NCBI GenBank assembly: GCA_029266815.1 | Contig: JAQSWC010000045.1 | Span: 1-10,165 of the forward strand | DNA: 10,165 bases | Direction: 5' to 3' | Origin: Paucimonas sp. | GTDB taxonomy: Bacteria; Pseudomonadota; Gammaproteobacteria; Burkholderiales; Burkholderiaceae_D | Notes under the pieces: generated by a model | Told to the model about the DNA's origin: nothing | The model's input: the letters and a program-made list of their open reading frames with translations, nothing else | Database searches by the model: none | In this document: one piece after another, positions 1 to 6,770 of the stretch | Position numbering within the stretch: the stretch's first letter is position 1 | Layout: every line of letters begins with the position of its first letter | Made by a program: the position numbers and the translations under genes

Positions 1-1
1 C

Positions 2-430
2 AACACTGCCAACTGGCCGCATTACTGCGATGTGAACTGGGTCAAGGTCACTTGCGCCAGTACCAGCGTGAATCACCAGTACTTCGGTCGCGGCCCGATT
101 CAGATTAGCTGGACCTCCAACTATCGCAATCTGAGCAGTGCAATGGGACTGGGTACGCAGTTGGTGGACAACCCTGAGCTGCTGGCCACGAACTCGAATA
201 TCGCCTGGAGAAGTGCACTGTGGTACTGGATGACGCAAGTGGGTCCGCATACCATGACGCCGAATCATGCGATGAAGAATTCGCTGGGCTTTGGTCACAC
301 CGTCAGGGCGATCAACGGTGCGCTGGAATGCGACGGCAAGTTGCCAGCGAAGGTGCAGAGCCGGATCGACCGCTACAACATGATGACCCAGACTCTGGGC
401 GTCACCGCCGGCAGTACCGCAGGATGCTGA
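2..430 (+). CDS. Glycoside hydrolase family 19 chitinase, C-terminal part (5' end outside window)
   Basis: The frame is open from base 2 to a TGA at 428-430, giving 142 residues of a protein whose start lies before the window. Fragment residues about 37-50 read YFGRGPIQISWTSN, the signature strand-loop of family 19 chitinases, where plant and bacterial enzymes have a Tyr-Gly-Arg-Gly-Pro-x-Gln-Leu/Ile block. Later parts (a WRSALWYWMT helix and an AINGALEC segment with the conserved Asn-Gly) also fit the C-terminal half of this fold. Family 19 enzymes hydrolyse beta-1,4-linked N-acetylglucosamine polymers with inversion and are usually secreted. The catalytic glutamates and any signal peptide or chitin-binding domain would lie upstream and cannot be checked. 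A hairpin terminator follows 32 bases after the stop. A family 19 endolysin-type muramidase is a less likely alternative. Confidence 0.9.
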   Translation, partial: NTANWPHYCDVNWVKVTCASTSVNHQYFGRGPIQISWTSNYRNLSSAMGLGTQLVDNPELLATNSNIAWRSALWYWMTQVGPHTMTPNHAMKNSLGFGHTVRAINGALECDGKLPAKVQSRIDRYNMMTQTLGVTAGSTAGC

Positions 431-461
431 TATCCAGCTTCTGATAAGCAGCTAGCAACTC

Positions 462-497
462 AAGGCCTGGTCATGTCGACCAGGCCTTTTTTATTTT
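462..497 (+). terminator. Rho-independent terminator of the chitinase gene
   Basis: A perfect 11-base stem (462-472 AAGGCCTGGTC pairing with 478-488 GACCAGGCCTT) encloses a five-base loop and is followed by a T-rich run to 497. It sits 32 bases after the chitinase stop codon, so it should separate that transcript from the deacetylase gene downstream. Confidence 0.92.
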
Positions 498-635
498 GAA
501 AGGCTGTTCAACTCTGAGTTGCGGCCATGTTCTCTTTCAGGAAAATAAATAGCGTTATCTGAACACAGGAAGACATCGCGTCGATGTACCGGTATGCTTT
601 GCAACCGTGATTGATTAATCCAAGGACGAACGCTT

Positions 636-1229
636 ATGAAATTCAGGATTGGTGCAATGCTACTGGTCATGCTTGGAATGTCTCAATTCGCCTTCGCGGC
701 GAATGAACGGCAATTCCAGTGGCCTGGAAAGATCCGCGCGGCGGTAAGTCTTTCTTACGATGATGCGTTGAATTCTCACCTGGATCAGGTCATTCCCGCA
801 CTGGATAAATACAGGCTCAAGGGAAGTTTCTACCTCACGCTTTCCAATCCGTCCGTGGCGACGCGTATGTCCGAATGGCGGGCGGCCGCGCAGCGGGGGC
901 ACGAACTTGGAAACCATACCCTGTTTCATCAGTGTTCCGCGGCATTGCCGGGACGTGAATGGGTTCAGCCAAAAAACGATCTGGACAGGACGTCGGCAGA
1001 TCAGTTGAAGGACCAGATCCTGCTGGCCAACACAATGCTGCATGCGATCGACGGCAAGCGTGAACGCACCTTCACCGTTCCCTGCGGCGACCAGCAAGCC
1101 GGCGGAGTGAATTATGTCGAGATGCTGAAGTCTGATTTCGTGGCGATCAAGGCGAGGGCCGGCAGCGGCGTCACCGCCGACATGATGGCGCTTGATCCGT
1201 TTGGACGGATACCTTTATCAACATCATGA
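636..1229 (+). CDS. Polysaccharide deacetylase (NodB-type), truncated by internal deletion and frameshift
   Basis: This is a 197-residue reading frame with an AAGGA ribosome site at 622-626. Residues 1-22 form a signal peptide ending near FAFAA, so the product would be exported. The N-terminal half of a NodB-homology domain is clear: the SYDDA block at 40-44 with Asp42 and Asp43 (motif 1), HTLFH at 94-98 with the two metal-binding histidines (motif 2), and FTVPCGD at 146-152 (motif 3). Such enzymes remove acetyl groups from chitin-like, xylan or peptidoglycan polymers with a bound metal. After Asp-Pro-Phe at 187-189 the similarity stops, and the frame ends after a few unrelated residues. The true C-terminus (VWTDTF...) continues in another frame from about base 1199. 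The region that should carry motifs 4 and 5 is absent, so the product is probably inactive. Confidence 0.8.
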   Translation: MKFRIGAMLLVMLGMSQFAFAANERQFQWPGKIRAAVSLSYDDALNSHLDQVIPALDKYRLKGSFYLTLSNPSVATRMSEWRAAAQRGHELGNHTLFHQCSAALPGREWVQPKNDLDRTSADQLKDQILLANTMLHAIDGKRERTFTVPCGDQQAGGVNYVEMLKSDFVAIKARAGSGVTADMMALDPFGRIPLSTS

Positions 1230-1261
1230 AATATGTGAAGGCGAAAAAGGAAGGGCTCTAG
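1199..1261 (+). pseudogene. Detached C-terminal end of the deacetylase, in a shifted frame
   Basis: Reading from 1199 in the frame two bases along from the main deacetylase frame gives VWTDTFINIMKYVKAKKEGL and then TAG at 1259-1261. A Tyr/Val-Trp-x-Asp-Thr-Phe-x-Asn-Ile-Met-Lys-Tyr-Val end is what I expect at the C-terminus of this secreted deacetylase subgroup, from memory of the family. It lies directly after the break at residues 187-189 of the upstream frame. I infer that roughly 60-70 codons have been lost between the two parts. It has no ribosome site or start of its own and is not a separate gene. Confidence 0.7.
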
Positions 1262-1291
1262 GTTTTTGGGCGCGTGAGAGCATTCACCGTT

Positions 1292-1888
1292 TCACGCTTC
1301 CATCCGTTCCCTGACTGGCATTCCCGCTTCCTCCTCGATGCGTGCGAAGCCTGTTTCCATTGCTGGTAGCGTCAGCATCACCGTTTTTGCCGGCGCAGCA
1401 GGGTCCCCTCCAAACCAGTACAGCGGATAGGGGCGGCGGCAGGCGCGATGGTAGAGCCAGCCCGCTGCCACCAGGGCGATTGCGCCGAACAGCGTTGGAA
1501 ACAGCAGGAAATCCCATGCAGGCGCTCCCAGGAAAACAATGATCGGATTGGAGCCCGCAGGCGGGTGCATGGTGCGCGTTGCCATCATCACTGCCGCAGC
1601 AACCGCAACTGCCATTCCCAAAGTCCACCATGTCTTGCCGAACATGACCAGTGCCAGCAAGCCGACTGCCGAGCTGACGACATGACCGCCAATGATGCTT
1701 CGCGGCTGCGAGAAATGATTGTCGGAGAAAGCGAACAGCAGCACTGATGAAGAGCCGAAAGACCCGAGCGCCAGCAGGATGCGCAAGTCGAAGGAAAAAT
1801 AGGCCAGCACCGAGATGCCGAAGAAAATGCCCATGCAGGCGATGACGCCGCTCCTGAGAGGAGGTCTGGGGGGCAGGGAGCGCGTCAT
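1292..1888 (-). CDS. HPP family integral membrane protein
   Basis: A 198-residue protein with about five hydrophobic segments (roughly residues 14-32, 36-54, 68-84, 87-104 and 127-146) and a soluble charged C-terminal tail. The family signature TRTMHPPAGSNP lies at 104-115, with the His-Pro-Pro at 108-110. A second conserved block, FSQPRSIIGGH, lies at 59-69. Some members in cyanobacteria and chloroplasts are described as nitrite transporters, but many bacterial members are uncharacterised, so substrate is left open. The ATG lies 15 bases after the stop of the antiporter gene on the same strand, with a purine-rich GAGAAAGAG just before it, so the two are co-transcribed and perhaps translationally linked. 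A slightly longer overlapping frame (to 1907) has no family motif and is rejected. Confidence 0.9.
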   Translation of the reverse strand: MTRSLPPRPPLRSGVIACMGIFFGISVLAYFSFDLRILLALGSFGSSSVLLFAFSDNHFSQPRSIIGGHVVSSAVGLLALVMFGKTWWTLGMAVAVAAAVMMATRTMHPPAGSNPIIVFLGAPAWDFLLFPTLFGAIALVAAGWLYHRACRRPYPLYWFGGDPAAPAKTVMLTLPAMETGFARIEEEAGMPVRERMEA

Positions 1889-1903
1889 CGCCGGGACTCT
1901 TTC

Positions 1904-3115
1904 TCATTTCGAACGGAAGATGATTTCTTTCATGCGCTGCAGTTTCGGGGCCACGATAGGTATGCTCAGCATGGTGCTGCCGATTGCCATCAATAGCAGG
2001 GCGGTGAAAGTCTCGCTGGTGATGAGTCCCTTATCAAGTAACACATTGGCGAAAATGATTTCAATCAGTCCCTTGGTCTGCAGCAGCCACCCGACAATCG
2101 AAGCTTCGCCGGGAGCCCATTTCAGTACGCGGCCTGCAATATGGTTGCCTGCGAGTTTGCCGGCGATAGAGGCCACGAGCAGGATTCCGGCGGCAACAAA
2201 TACCGCCGTGCCGCCGACGTCCCACTGGGTGCGCAAGCCGGTGCTGAGGAAGAATACGGGCATGACGACCAGAAGCACATGGTGGCGCAGCATGTCCATG
2301 TCTTCCTGTTTGAACCAGTCGCTATCCATGACTGCGCCGGCAAGGAAGGCGCCGACCATGAAGTGCAGTCCGCTCCAGTCCGCGCCCAGTGCGCACGCCA
2401 GCAGCCAGATGAGCGCTACGTACCAGCGATCACTCTCCTGGAGACGGATCACCATCTTGCGGAACAGATAACTCAGGACGCCGAATGCAGCCAGGAAAAG
2501 TACTTGCCGTTCAATGCGTTCCCAGTCCATCAAGATCAGCGCCAGCACGCCCCAGATGGCGATATCGTCGAGACTGGCATAGCGCAGGATGCGTTGGCCG
2601 ATCGGCTGACGCAGAATATCCAGCTTTTCCATAAGCAGAATCAATATCGGCAGTGCGGTGACGGCACATCCCATCCCAACACCCAGCACGAACTGCCAGG
2701 TGTGCGCTTTCGGGCCGATCCAGCCGTCGAACGTCAGCATGCCGGCCGCCACGATGCAGCCGAAAAGCAAGGGCATGCCAAGGGACAGGCCTGCGGTAAT
2801 GCTGCTTTCCCTTATATGTTCACGAGCCTTCTTCAGGTCGAGTTCAATGCCTGCAATCCAGACGAAGATCATTACCGCCCACCATGCCACGCCGTTCAGG
2901 CACTGGACCACGGCAGGAGTGAACACGAAGGAGTAGTACTCCGGATAGACCTTGCCTAGAATGCCTGGCCCAAGCAGCACGCCGGCAATAATCTGCACGA
3001 CCACGAGCGGAGCAAAATAATCGGTTTTTCCCACCCTCCATATGAGATAGGGGACGGTGAAGATGATGAGCATCGCCAGGAGAAATATCTCCGTGGTGGT
3101 CATTGCGGTATGCAT
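1904..3115 (-). CDS. Cation:proton antiporter, CPA2 type (Na+/H+ exchanger domain)
   Basis: A 403-residue polytopic membrane protein, almost entirely a sodium/proton exchanger domain with about 11-13 membrane segments. The paired acidic motif of electrogenic exchangers appears as SLDDIAIWG, with Asp183 and Asp184. GAFLAG at 255-260, VMPVFFLSTGL at 284-294 and a QTKGLIEIIFANV segment at 346-358 are further family landmarks. Such proteins swap Na+ or K+ for protons across the inner membrane and support pH and salt balance. No C-terminal RCK/TrkA-N nucleotide-binding domain is present, unlike full KefB/KefC. The start at 3115 is supported by an AAGGGA site five bases upstream; Met5 is an alternative. 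It is the first gene of an operon with the HPP protein and lies 122 bases after the KfrA-like gene on the same strand, with no clear terminator between them. Confidence 0.93.
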   Translation of the reverse strand: MHTAMTTTEIFLLAMLIIFTVPYLIWRVGKTDYFAPLVVVQIIAGVLLGPGILGKVYPEYYSFVFTPAVVQCLNGVAWWAVMIFVWIAGIELDLKKAREHIRESSITAGLSLGMPLLFGCIVAAGMLTFDGWIGPKAHTWQFVLGVGMGCAVTALPILILLMEKLDILRQPIGQRILRYASLDDIAIWGVLALILMDWERIERQVLFLAAFGVLSYLFRKMVIRLQESDRWYVALIWLLACALGADWSGLHFMVGAFLAGAVMDSDWFKQEDMDMLRHHVLLVVMPVFFLSTGLRTQWDVGGTAVFVAAGILLVASIAGKLAGNHIAGRVLKWAPGEASIVGWLLQTKGLIEIIFANVLLDKGLITSETFTALLLMAIGSTMLSIPIVAPKLQRMKEIIFRSK

Positions 3116-3237
3116 GTTGTTCCCTTGGTTACTCGTTATTTTTTATTGAGATGGAGCGGGGCGTTCGCCGATTCGTTCAGCTTGTTCTTGCCTACGCTTC
3201 TTTTACTTCAGCTTCATGCAAGCGTGTTCAACAGTGC

Positions 3238-3831
3238 TTATATCCGTGAGAGCATTTCATAACCTGCCTGCCGGGCGTCGTTATCGGTATTGACGCCCGA
3301 GCGAGTATTGAAAAGCAGGTTGAAAAACGAGCGGGCCTGCCCGCCGTCGCGGCTGCTGCTGAGCAGGGTGCTGAAAAGATTCAGGGCCGGCCGTTTAGCG
3401 GACTCCGGTGCGGAAGCTACCAGGCGAAGATCGTGCGTCAGTTCAAGGCGCTGAACCGTCTCTTCCGTATCACGCAATTGCTGTTGCAGAGTGTCGACCT
3501 GCTTTCGCAGCGCCGCCATTTCCAAGGCGTTCTGCTGCATGGCGGCCTCATAGCCTGCTCGGATTTCCTCGATGCGGGCATCGGCTTCGGCATGCAGCCT
3601 GGCGGCCAGCTCTTCTACAAGATCCTGCAACGACTTGGCGGTCCTGGCCTGCCGGTGGTCCTTTCTGTCTTCCTCTTTTTCCAGCTCTTTCAGAAAGCGG
3701 TGAATAGTGCTCTTGGAGCCGGTATTTCCCAGTGCCGCGCGCACCGCATCGACGGATGGATATTTCCCTTGAGAGAGCAAAAGCTCTTTTGCCTGTTTTA
3801 CTTCTGATTTGTGAAGTCCGGAGCGCGCCAT
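3238..3831 (-). CDS. KfrA-like DNA-binding protein with coiled-coil tail
   Basis: A 197-residue protein with two regions. Residues about 5-50 match the KfrA N-terminal DNA-binding domain: a helix-turn-helix in which GKYPSVDAVRAALG leads into the recognition segment GSKSTIHRFLKELE. Residues about 64-132 are rich in Glu, Gln, Lys and spaced Leu/Ala, as expected for a long alpha-helical coiled coil used in oligomerisation. The C-terminal 60 residues are not recognised. In plasmid RK2, KfrA is an autoregulated DNA-binding protein linked to plasmid stability; shorter chromosomal relatives are common in betaproteobacteria and mostly unstudied. The ATG is preceded by a modest AGGG, a palindromic candidate operator and a good promoter. 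Its target genes are unknown; the antiporter operon downstream is one candidate. Confidence 0.85.
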   Translation of the reverse strand: MARSGLHKSEVKQAKELLLSQGKYPSVDAVRAALGNTGSKSTIHRFLKELEKEEDRKDHRQARTAKSLQDLVEELAARLHAEADARIEEIRAGYEAAMQQNALEMAALRKQVDTLQQQLRDTEETVQRLELTHDLRLVASAPESAKRPALNLFSTLLSSSRDGGQARSFFNLLFNTRSGVNTDNDARQAGYEMLSRI

Positions 3832-3848
3832 ATTGAGCCCTGTTGGTT

Positions 3849-3868
3849 TATTACGTTATTACGTAATA
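3849..3868 (-). promoter_or_regulatory. Candidate operator upstream of the KfrA-like gene
   Basis: Bases 3857-3868 form a perfect 12-base palindrome, TATTACGTAATA. Its left half TATTACGT is repeated directly just before it (3849-3856), so two adjoining half-site blocks occur in tandem. The site lies 18-37 bases before the start codon and a little downstream of the likely transcription start. That position suits repression by blocking initiation or early elongation. Autoregulation by the KfrA-like protein is inferred from the RK2 relative. Confidence 0.55.
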
Positions 3869-3883
3869 TCGATAAGGTGGCGC

Positions 3884-3913
3884 ATTATAGCGATAGTTTT
3901 GCCGGCTCTGCAA
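3884..3913 (-). promoter_or_regulatory. Sigma-70 type promoter of the KfrA-like gene
   Basis: On the minus strand a perfect -10 box TATAAT (3884-3889) lies 18 bases after TTGCAG (3908-3913), a three-of-six match to the -35 consensus. Transcription would begin near 3876-3878 and run through the palindrome into the KfrA-like gene at 3831. Confidence 0.6.
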
Positions 3914-3971
3914 TACTGTCTATTTTTTGATAACTGCCTTTGAACACGGTACGTACGTCAATAATGAGGGC

Positions 3972-3998
3972 AAAAAAAGCGCTCCATGAAGGAGCGCT
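3972..3998 (-). terminator. Rho-independent terminator of the beta-glucanase gene
   Basis: On the minus strand an eight-base perfect stem (AGCGCTCC / GGAGCGCT, 3978-3985 with 3991-3998) and a five-base loop are followed by seven T residues (complement of A3972-A3978). It lies 44 bases after the stop codon of the family 16 gene and ends that transcript before the KfrA-like promoter region. Confidence 0.92.
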
Positions 3999-4042
3999 GC
4001 AGAGGCGATATAAAGAACGTCTATTGGGTACAAGCAGCCGTC

Positions 4043-4888
4043 CTATTTCTGATAGACGCGCACATAGTCCACTTCCATTTGCACCGGGAAGATGGAATCG
4101 TCGACCTTCCCGCCGAGGTCGCCGCCCACGGCGATATTGAGGATCAGGTACTGAGGCTTGTCGAAAGGCCATTTGCGGACATCGCCATCCTTCGGATTTT
4201 CGAATTCAAAATAGTCGACATTGTCTACGCCGACTCGGATGCGGTCTTTCGTCCACGTGAGCTGGTAGTTGTGGAAGGCATCGCAGGCGTCAGGGACCAT
4301 TGTGGTCGCGCCTTTCTGCGTGTTGATCCGATGGTTGTACGCGCGAGTGTGAATGGTGCCCAACACTTCCCCTTTTTTCCTGCCGACGTGTTCCATGATG
4401 TCGATCTCGCCGTTCAGAGGCCACGCCACGTTCTCCGATCCGAGCATCCATATCGCCGGCCACGTGCCGAACCCGCAGGGCAGCTTGGCACGTATTTCGA
4501 AAAAGCCATAAGTCCACTCTTGCTTGCCCAGCGTAAGCAAGCGTGCGGACGTATAGGCTTGTCCGCCGTAGTCGGCAGCGCTCGCCACGCGTTCCTTCCG
4601 GGCAGTGATAATGAGTCGGCCATTTTCGACGCGAGAGTTGTCGAGGCGCTCACGCGAATAGTATTGAAGCTCGTTGTTGTGCCAGCCCCGCTTGTTGGAG
4701 GCAGTGTCATATTCCCATTTGGAAGGATCGGGCAAGCCGTTGCCTTCGAATTCGTCTGCCCATACCAGCTTCCAGTCGGCGGGTTTGCCGCCTTGGATAT
4801 CTTTTGGCGTCGACGGCGTCGCGATACTGCAAGCGGCTTGCAGCATGATCAGCGGTAGGAGTGCATACAGGTATTGGCGAGTATTCAT
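4043..4888 (-). CDS. Glycoside hydrolase family 16 beta-glucanase (laminarinase-like), probable lipoprotein
   Basis: A 281-residue protein. Residues 1-20 form a hydrophobic export signal ending in LQAAC. A cysteine at 20 suggests lipid anchoring, although Gln at -3 is not the usual lipobox residue, so plain secretion is possible. The family 16 domain fills residues 38-281: WADEFEG at 43-49, WHNNELQYY at 69-77, and the catalytic block GEIDIMEHVG at 160-169 with Glu161 (nucleophile), Asp163 and Glu166 (acid/base). The Glu-x-Asp-x-x-Glu spacing is the form seen in laminarinase-like endo-1,3-beta-glucanases rather than lichenases. The likely role is cutting beta-1,3-glucan of fungal walls, algae or other matrices outside the cell. 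The start is backed by AAGGA five bases before the ATG. It follows glmS by 64 bases and has its own strong terminator. Confidence 0.93.
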   Translation of the reverse strand: MNTRQYLYALLPLIMLQAACSIATPSTPKDIQGGKPADWKLVWADEFEGNGLPDPSKWEYDTASNKRGWHNNELQYYSRERLDNSRVENGRLIITARKERVASAADYGGQAYTSARLLTLGKQEWTYGFFEIRAKLPCGFGTWPAIWMLGSENVAWPLNGEIDIMEHVGRKKGEVLGTIHTRAYNHRINTQKGATTMVPDACDAFHNYQLTWTKDRIRVGVDNVDYFEFENPKDGDVRKWPFDKPQYLILNIAVGGDLGGKVDDSIFPVQMEVDYVRVYQK

Positions 4889-4952
4889 TTCATTCCTTGA
4901 TGAGTCACGGGCTTATTGAATCTTTTTCGGTTTCGGCTTGTGAAGACAGGAG

Positions 4953-6770
4953 CTATTCGACCGTCACGGATTTTGCAAGATTGCGCGGCTTGTCCACATC
5001 AGTGCCGCGTGCCAGCGCGGTATGGTAAGCCAGCAACTGGAGCGTCACTACATGCAGGATCGGCGAAAGCAGGCCGTAGTGTTCCGGCAGGCGAATGACG
5101 CGCATGCCTTCGCCGGTCGAAACATGGGAGTCCGCATCCGCGAACACATAGAGCTTGCCGCCGCGCGCGCGCACTTCTTGCATATTGGATTTCAGCTTCT
5201 CTATCAGAGCGTCATTGGGCGCGATGGTCACTACCGGCATGTCGCCAGTCACGAGTGCCAGCGGGCCGTGCTTGAGTTCTCCTGCGGGATAGCCTTCTGC
5301 GTGGATGTAGGAAATCTCCTTCAGCTTGAGCGCCCCCTCCAACGCAATCGGATAGTGCAATCCACGCCCCAGGAAGAGCGCGTGCTCCTTGTGCGCGAAC
5401 GTGTCTGCCCAGGCGATCACCTGCGGCTCGAGTGCGAGCACGGCGCTAATGGCGGTGGGCAGATGCCGCATCGCCTTGATATGGTCTGCTTCCTGCTCGG
5501 CAGGTAGCCTGCCTTTACATTTCGCCAGCGTCAGCGCAAGCAGGAAAAGCGATACCAGTTGAGTGGTGAACGCCTTGGTGGAAGCGACACCGACTTCGAC
5601 GCCGGCGCGCGTTACGTAGGAGAGCTCGCATTCGCGCACCATGGCGCTGGTGCCGACGTTGCATATCGCAAGCGAGTGCTTCATGCCTTGCGATTTTGCG
5701 TGCTTCAATGCCGCCAGCGTATCCGCAGTTTCGCCACTTTGTGAAACCACGACCGACAGCGTGCGCGGATCGGGCACGCTGTCGCGATAGCGGTATTCGC
5801 TGGCGATCTCTACTTGTACGGGAATGCGGGCGACAGCCTCGATCCAGTACTTCGCCACCAGTCCTGCATAGAAGCTGGTGCCGCAAGCCAGCACGAGCAC
5901 GGAGTCCGTTCCCGCAAATACCTCTGCTGCCCGTTCGCCAAATAGCTCCGGCGTGATGGCGACTACGCCCTCTAGCGTGTCGGCCACCGCGCGCGGTTGT
6001 TCGAAGATTTCCTTCTGCATGAAGTGGCGGTAGGGGCCCAGGTCGGTGCCGCCCGTTTCTATCGTCACACGCTTGATGTCTCGCTCCACCCGGTGTCCCG
6101 CAGCATCCGAAACCGAAAAACCGTGCGGACTCAAATCAGTGATATCGCCGTCTTCCAGATAGATGATGCGGTCCGTGACGCCTGCAAGCGCCATGGCGTC
6201 CGAGGCGAGATAGTGCGCGGAGTCTCCGATGCCGAGAACCAGCGGCGAGCCCAGCCTCGCACCGATCATCCGGCCAGGCTCGTCGCGGCTGATGACCGCA
6301 ATCGCATACGCACCTTTCAGGCGACTGATGCTTTCGCGAACTGCTTCGTACAGATCGCCGCGGTACAGACTGTCGATCAGGTGCGCGATCACCTCGGTGT
6401 CGGTCTCGCTTTCGAAGCCGTACCCGGCATCGGCGAGTTCCGCCTTGAGCGCCTCATGGTTTTCGATGATGCCGTTATGTACCAGCGCAATACGTTCGCG
6501 CGAAATATGCGGATGCGCATTATGCGAGGCTGGCGCTCCATGCGTGGCCCAGCGCGTATGGCCGATTCCGGTTGCGCCGTGAAGAGGCGACTCCATCAAC
6601 TGCCGTTCCAGATCGCCGACGCGCTCGGTGGTACGCGAGCGTTTCAACATGCCAGCGGTCTGAAGCGCAATCCCGCAGGAATCGTATCCACGGTATTCGA
6701 GGCGCTTGAGCCCTTCGATCAATATGGGAATGATATTGTTTTGCGCCGAAGCGCCGACGATGCCGCACAT
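4953..6770 (-). CDS. glmS: Glutamine--fructose-6-phosphate aminotransferase (isomerizing)
   Basis: A 605-residue cytosolic enzyme, close to the usual 609, making glucosamine-6-phosphate from fructose-6-phosphate and glutamine, the first step to UDP-GlcNAc for peptidoglycan and lipopolysaccharide. Cys2 after the start Met is the glutaminase nucleophile. The class II glutamine amidotransferase domain covers about 2-225, with HTRWATHG at 71-78 and HNGIIENH at 98-105. Two SIS sugar-isomerase domains follow, with CGTS at 296-299, SQSGETADT at 343-351 and HAEGYPAGELKHGP at 490-503. Glu485, His501 and the near-terminal Lys600 line up with the catalytic isomerase residues of the E. coli enzyme. The protein ends in DKPRNLAKSVTVE, typical of the family. 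An AGGGAG site precedes the ATG. No glmS ribozyme is seen or expected in this group of bacteria. The family 16 gene lies downstream with no terminator between. Confidence 0.98.
   Translation of the reverse strand: MCGIVGASAQNNIIPILIEGLKRLEYRGYDSCGIALQTAGMLKRSRTTERVGDLERQLMESPLHGATGIGHTRWATHGAPASHNAHPHISRERIALVHNGIIENHEALKAELADAGYGFESETDTEVIAHLIDSLYRGDLYEAVRESISRLKGAYAIAVISRDEPGRMIGARLGSPLVLGIGDSAHYLASDAMALAGVTDRIIYLEDGDITDLSPHGFSVSDAAGHRVERDIKRVTIETGGTDLGPYRHFMQKEIFEQPRAVADTLEGVVAITPELFGERAAEVFAGTDSVLVLACGTSFYAGLVAKYWIEAVARIPVQVEIASEYRYRDSVPDPRTLSVVVSQSGETADTLAALKHAKSQGMKHSLAICNVGTSAMVRECELSYVTRAGVEVGVASTKAFTTQLVSLFLLALTLAKCKGRLPAEQEADHIKAMRHLPTAISAVLALEPQVIAWADTFAHKEHALFLGRGLHYPIALEGALKLKEISYIHAEGYPAGELKHGPLALVTGDMPVVTIAPNDALIEKLKSNMQEVRARGGKLYVFADADSHVSTGEGMRVIRLPEHYGLLSPILHVVTLQLLAYHTALARGTDVDKPRNLAKSVTVE

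Noticed and set aside
1272..1297. Hairpin GCGTGA/TCACGC between the deacetylase and HPP genes as a bidirectional terminator
   Set aside because: The six-base stem has a 14-base loop and no T-run on either strand, and it overlaps the HPP stop codon.
1284..1907. 207-residue frame overlapping the HPP gene on the same strand
   Set aside because: The HPP motif and membrane segments are in the other frame; this one is Arg/Gly-rich with no family features.
2141..2959. 272-residue open frame on the + strand
   Set aside because: It is antisense to the antiporter gene, with a composition unlike a real protein.
3986..4858. 290-residue open frame on the + strand
   Set aside because: It lies antisense to the family 16 gene, which has its catalytic motif, signal and ribosome site; the + frame has no recognisable domain.
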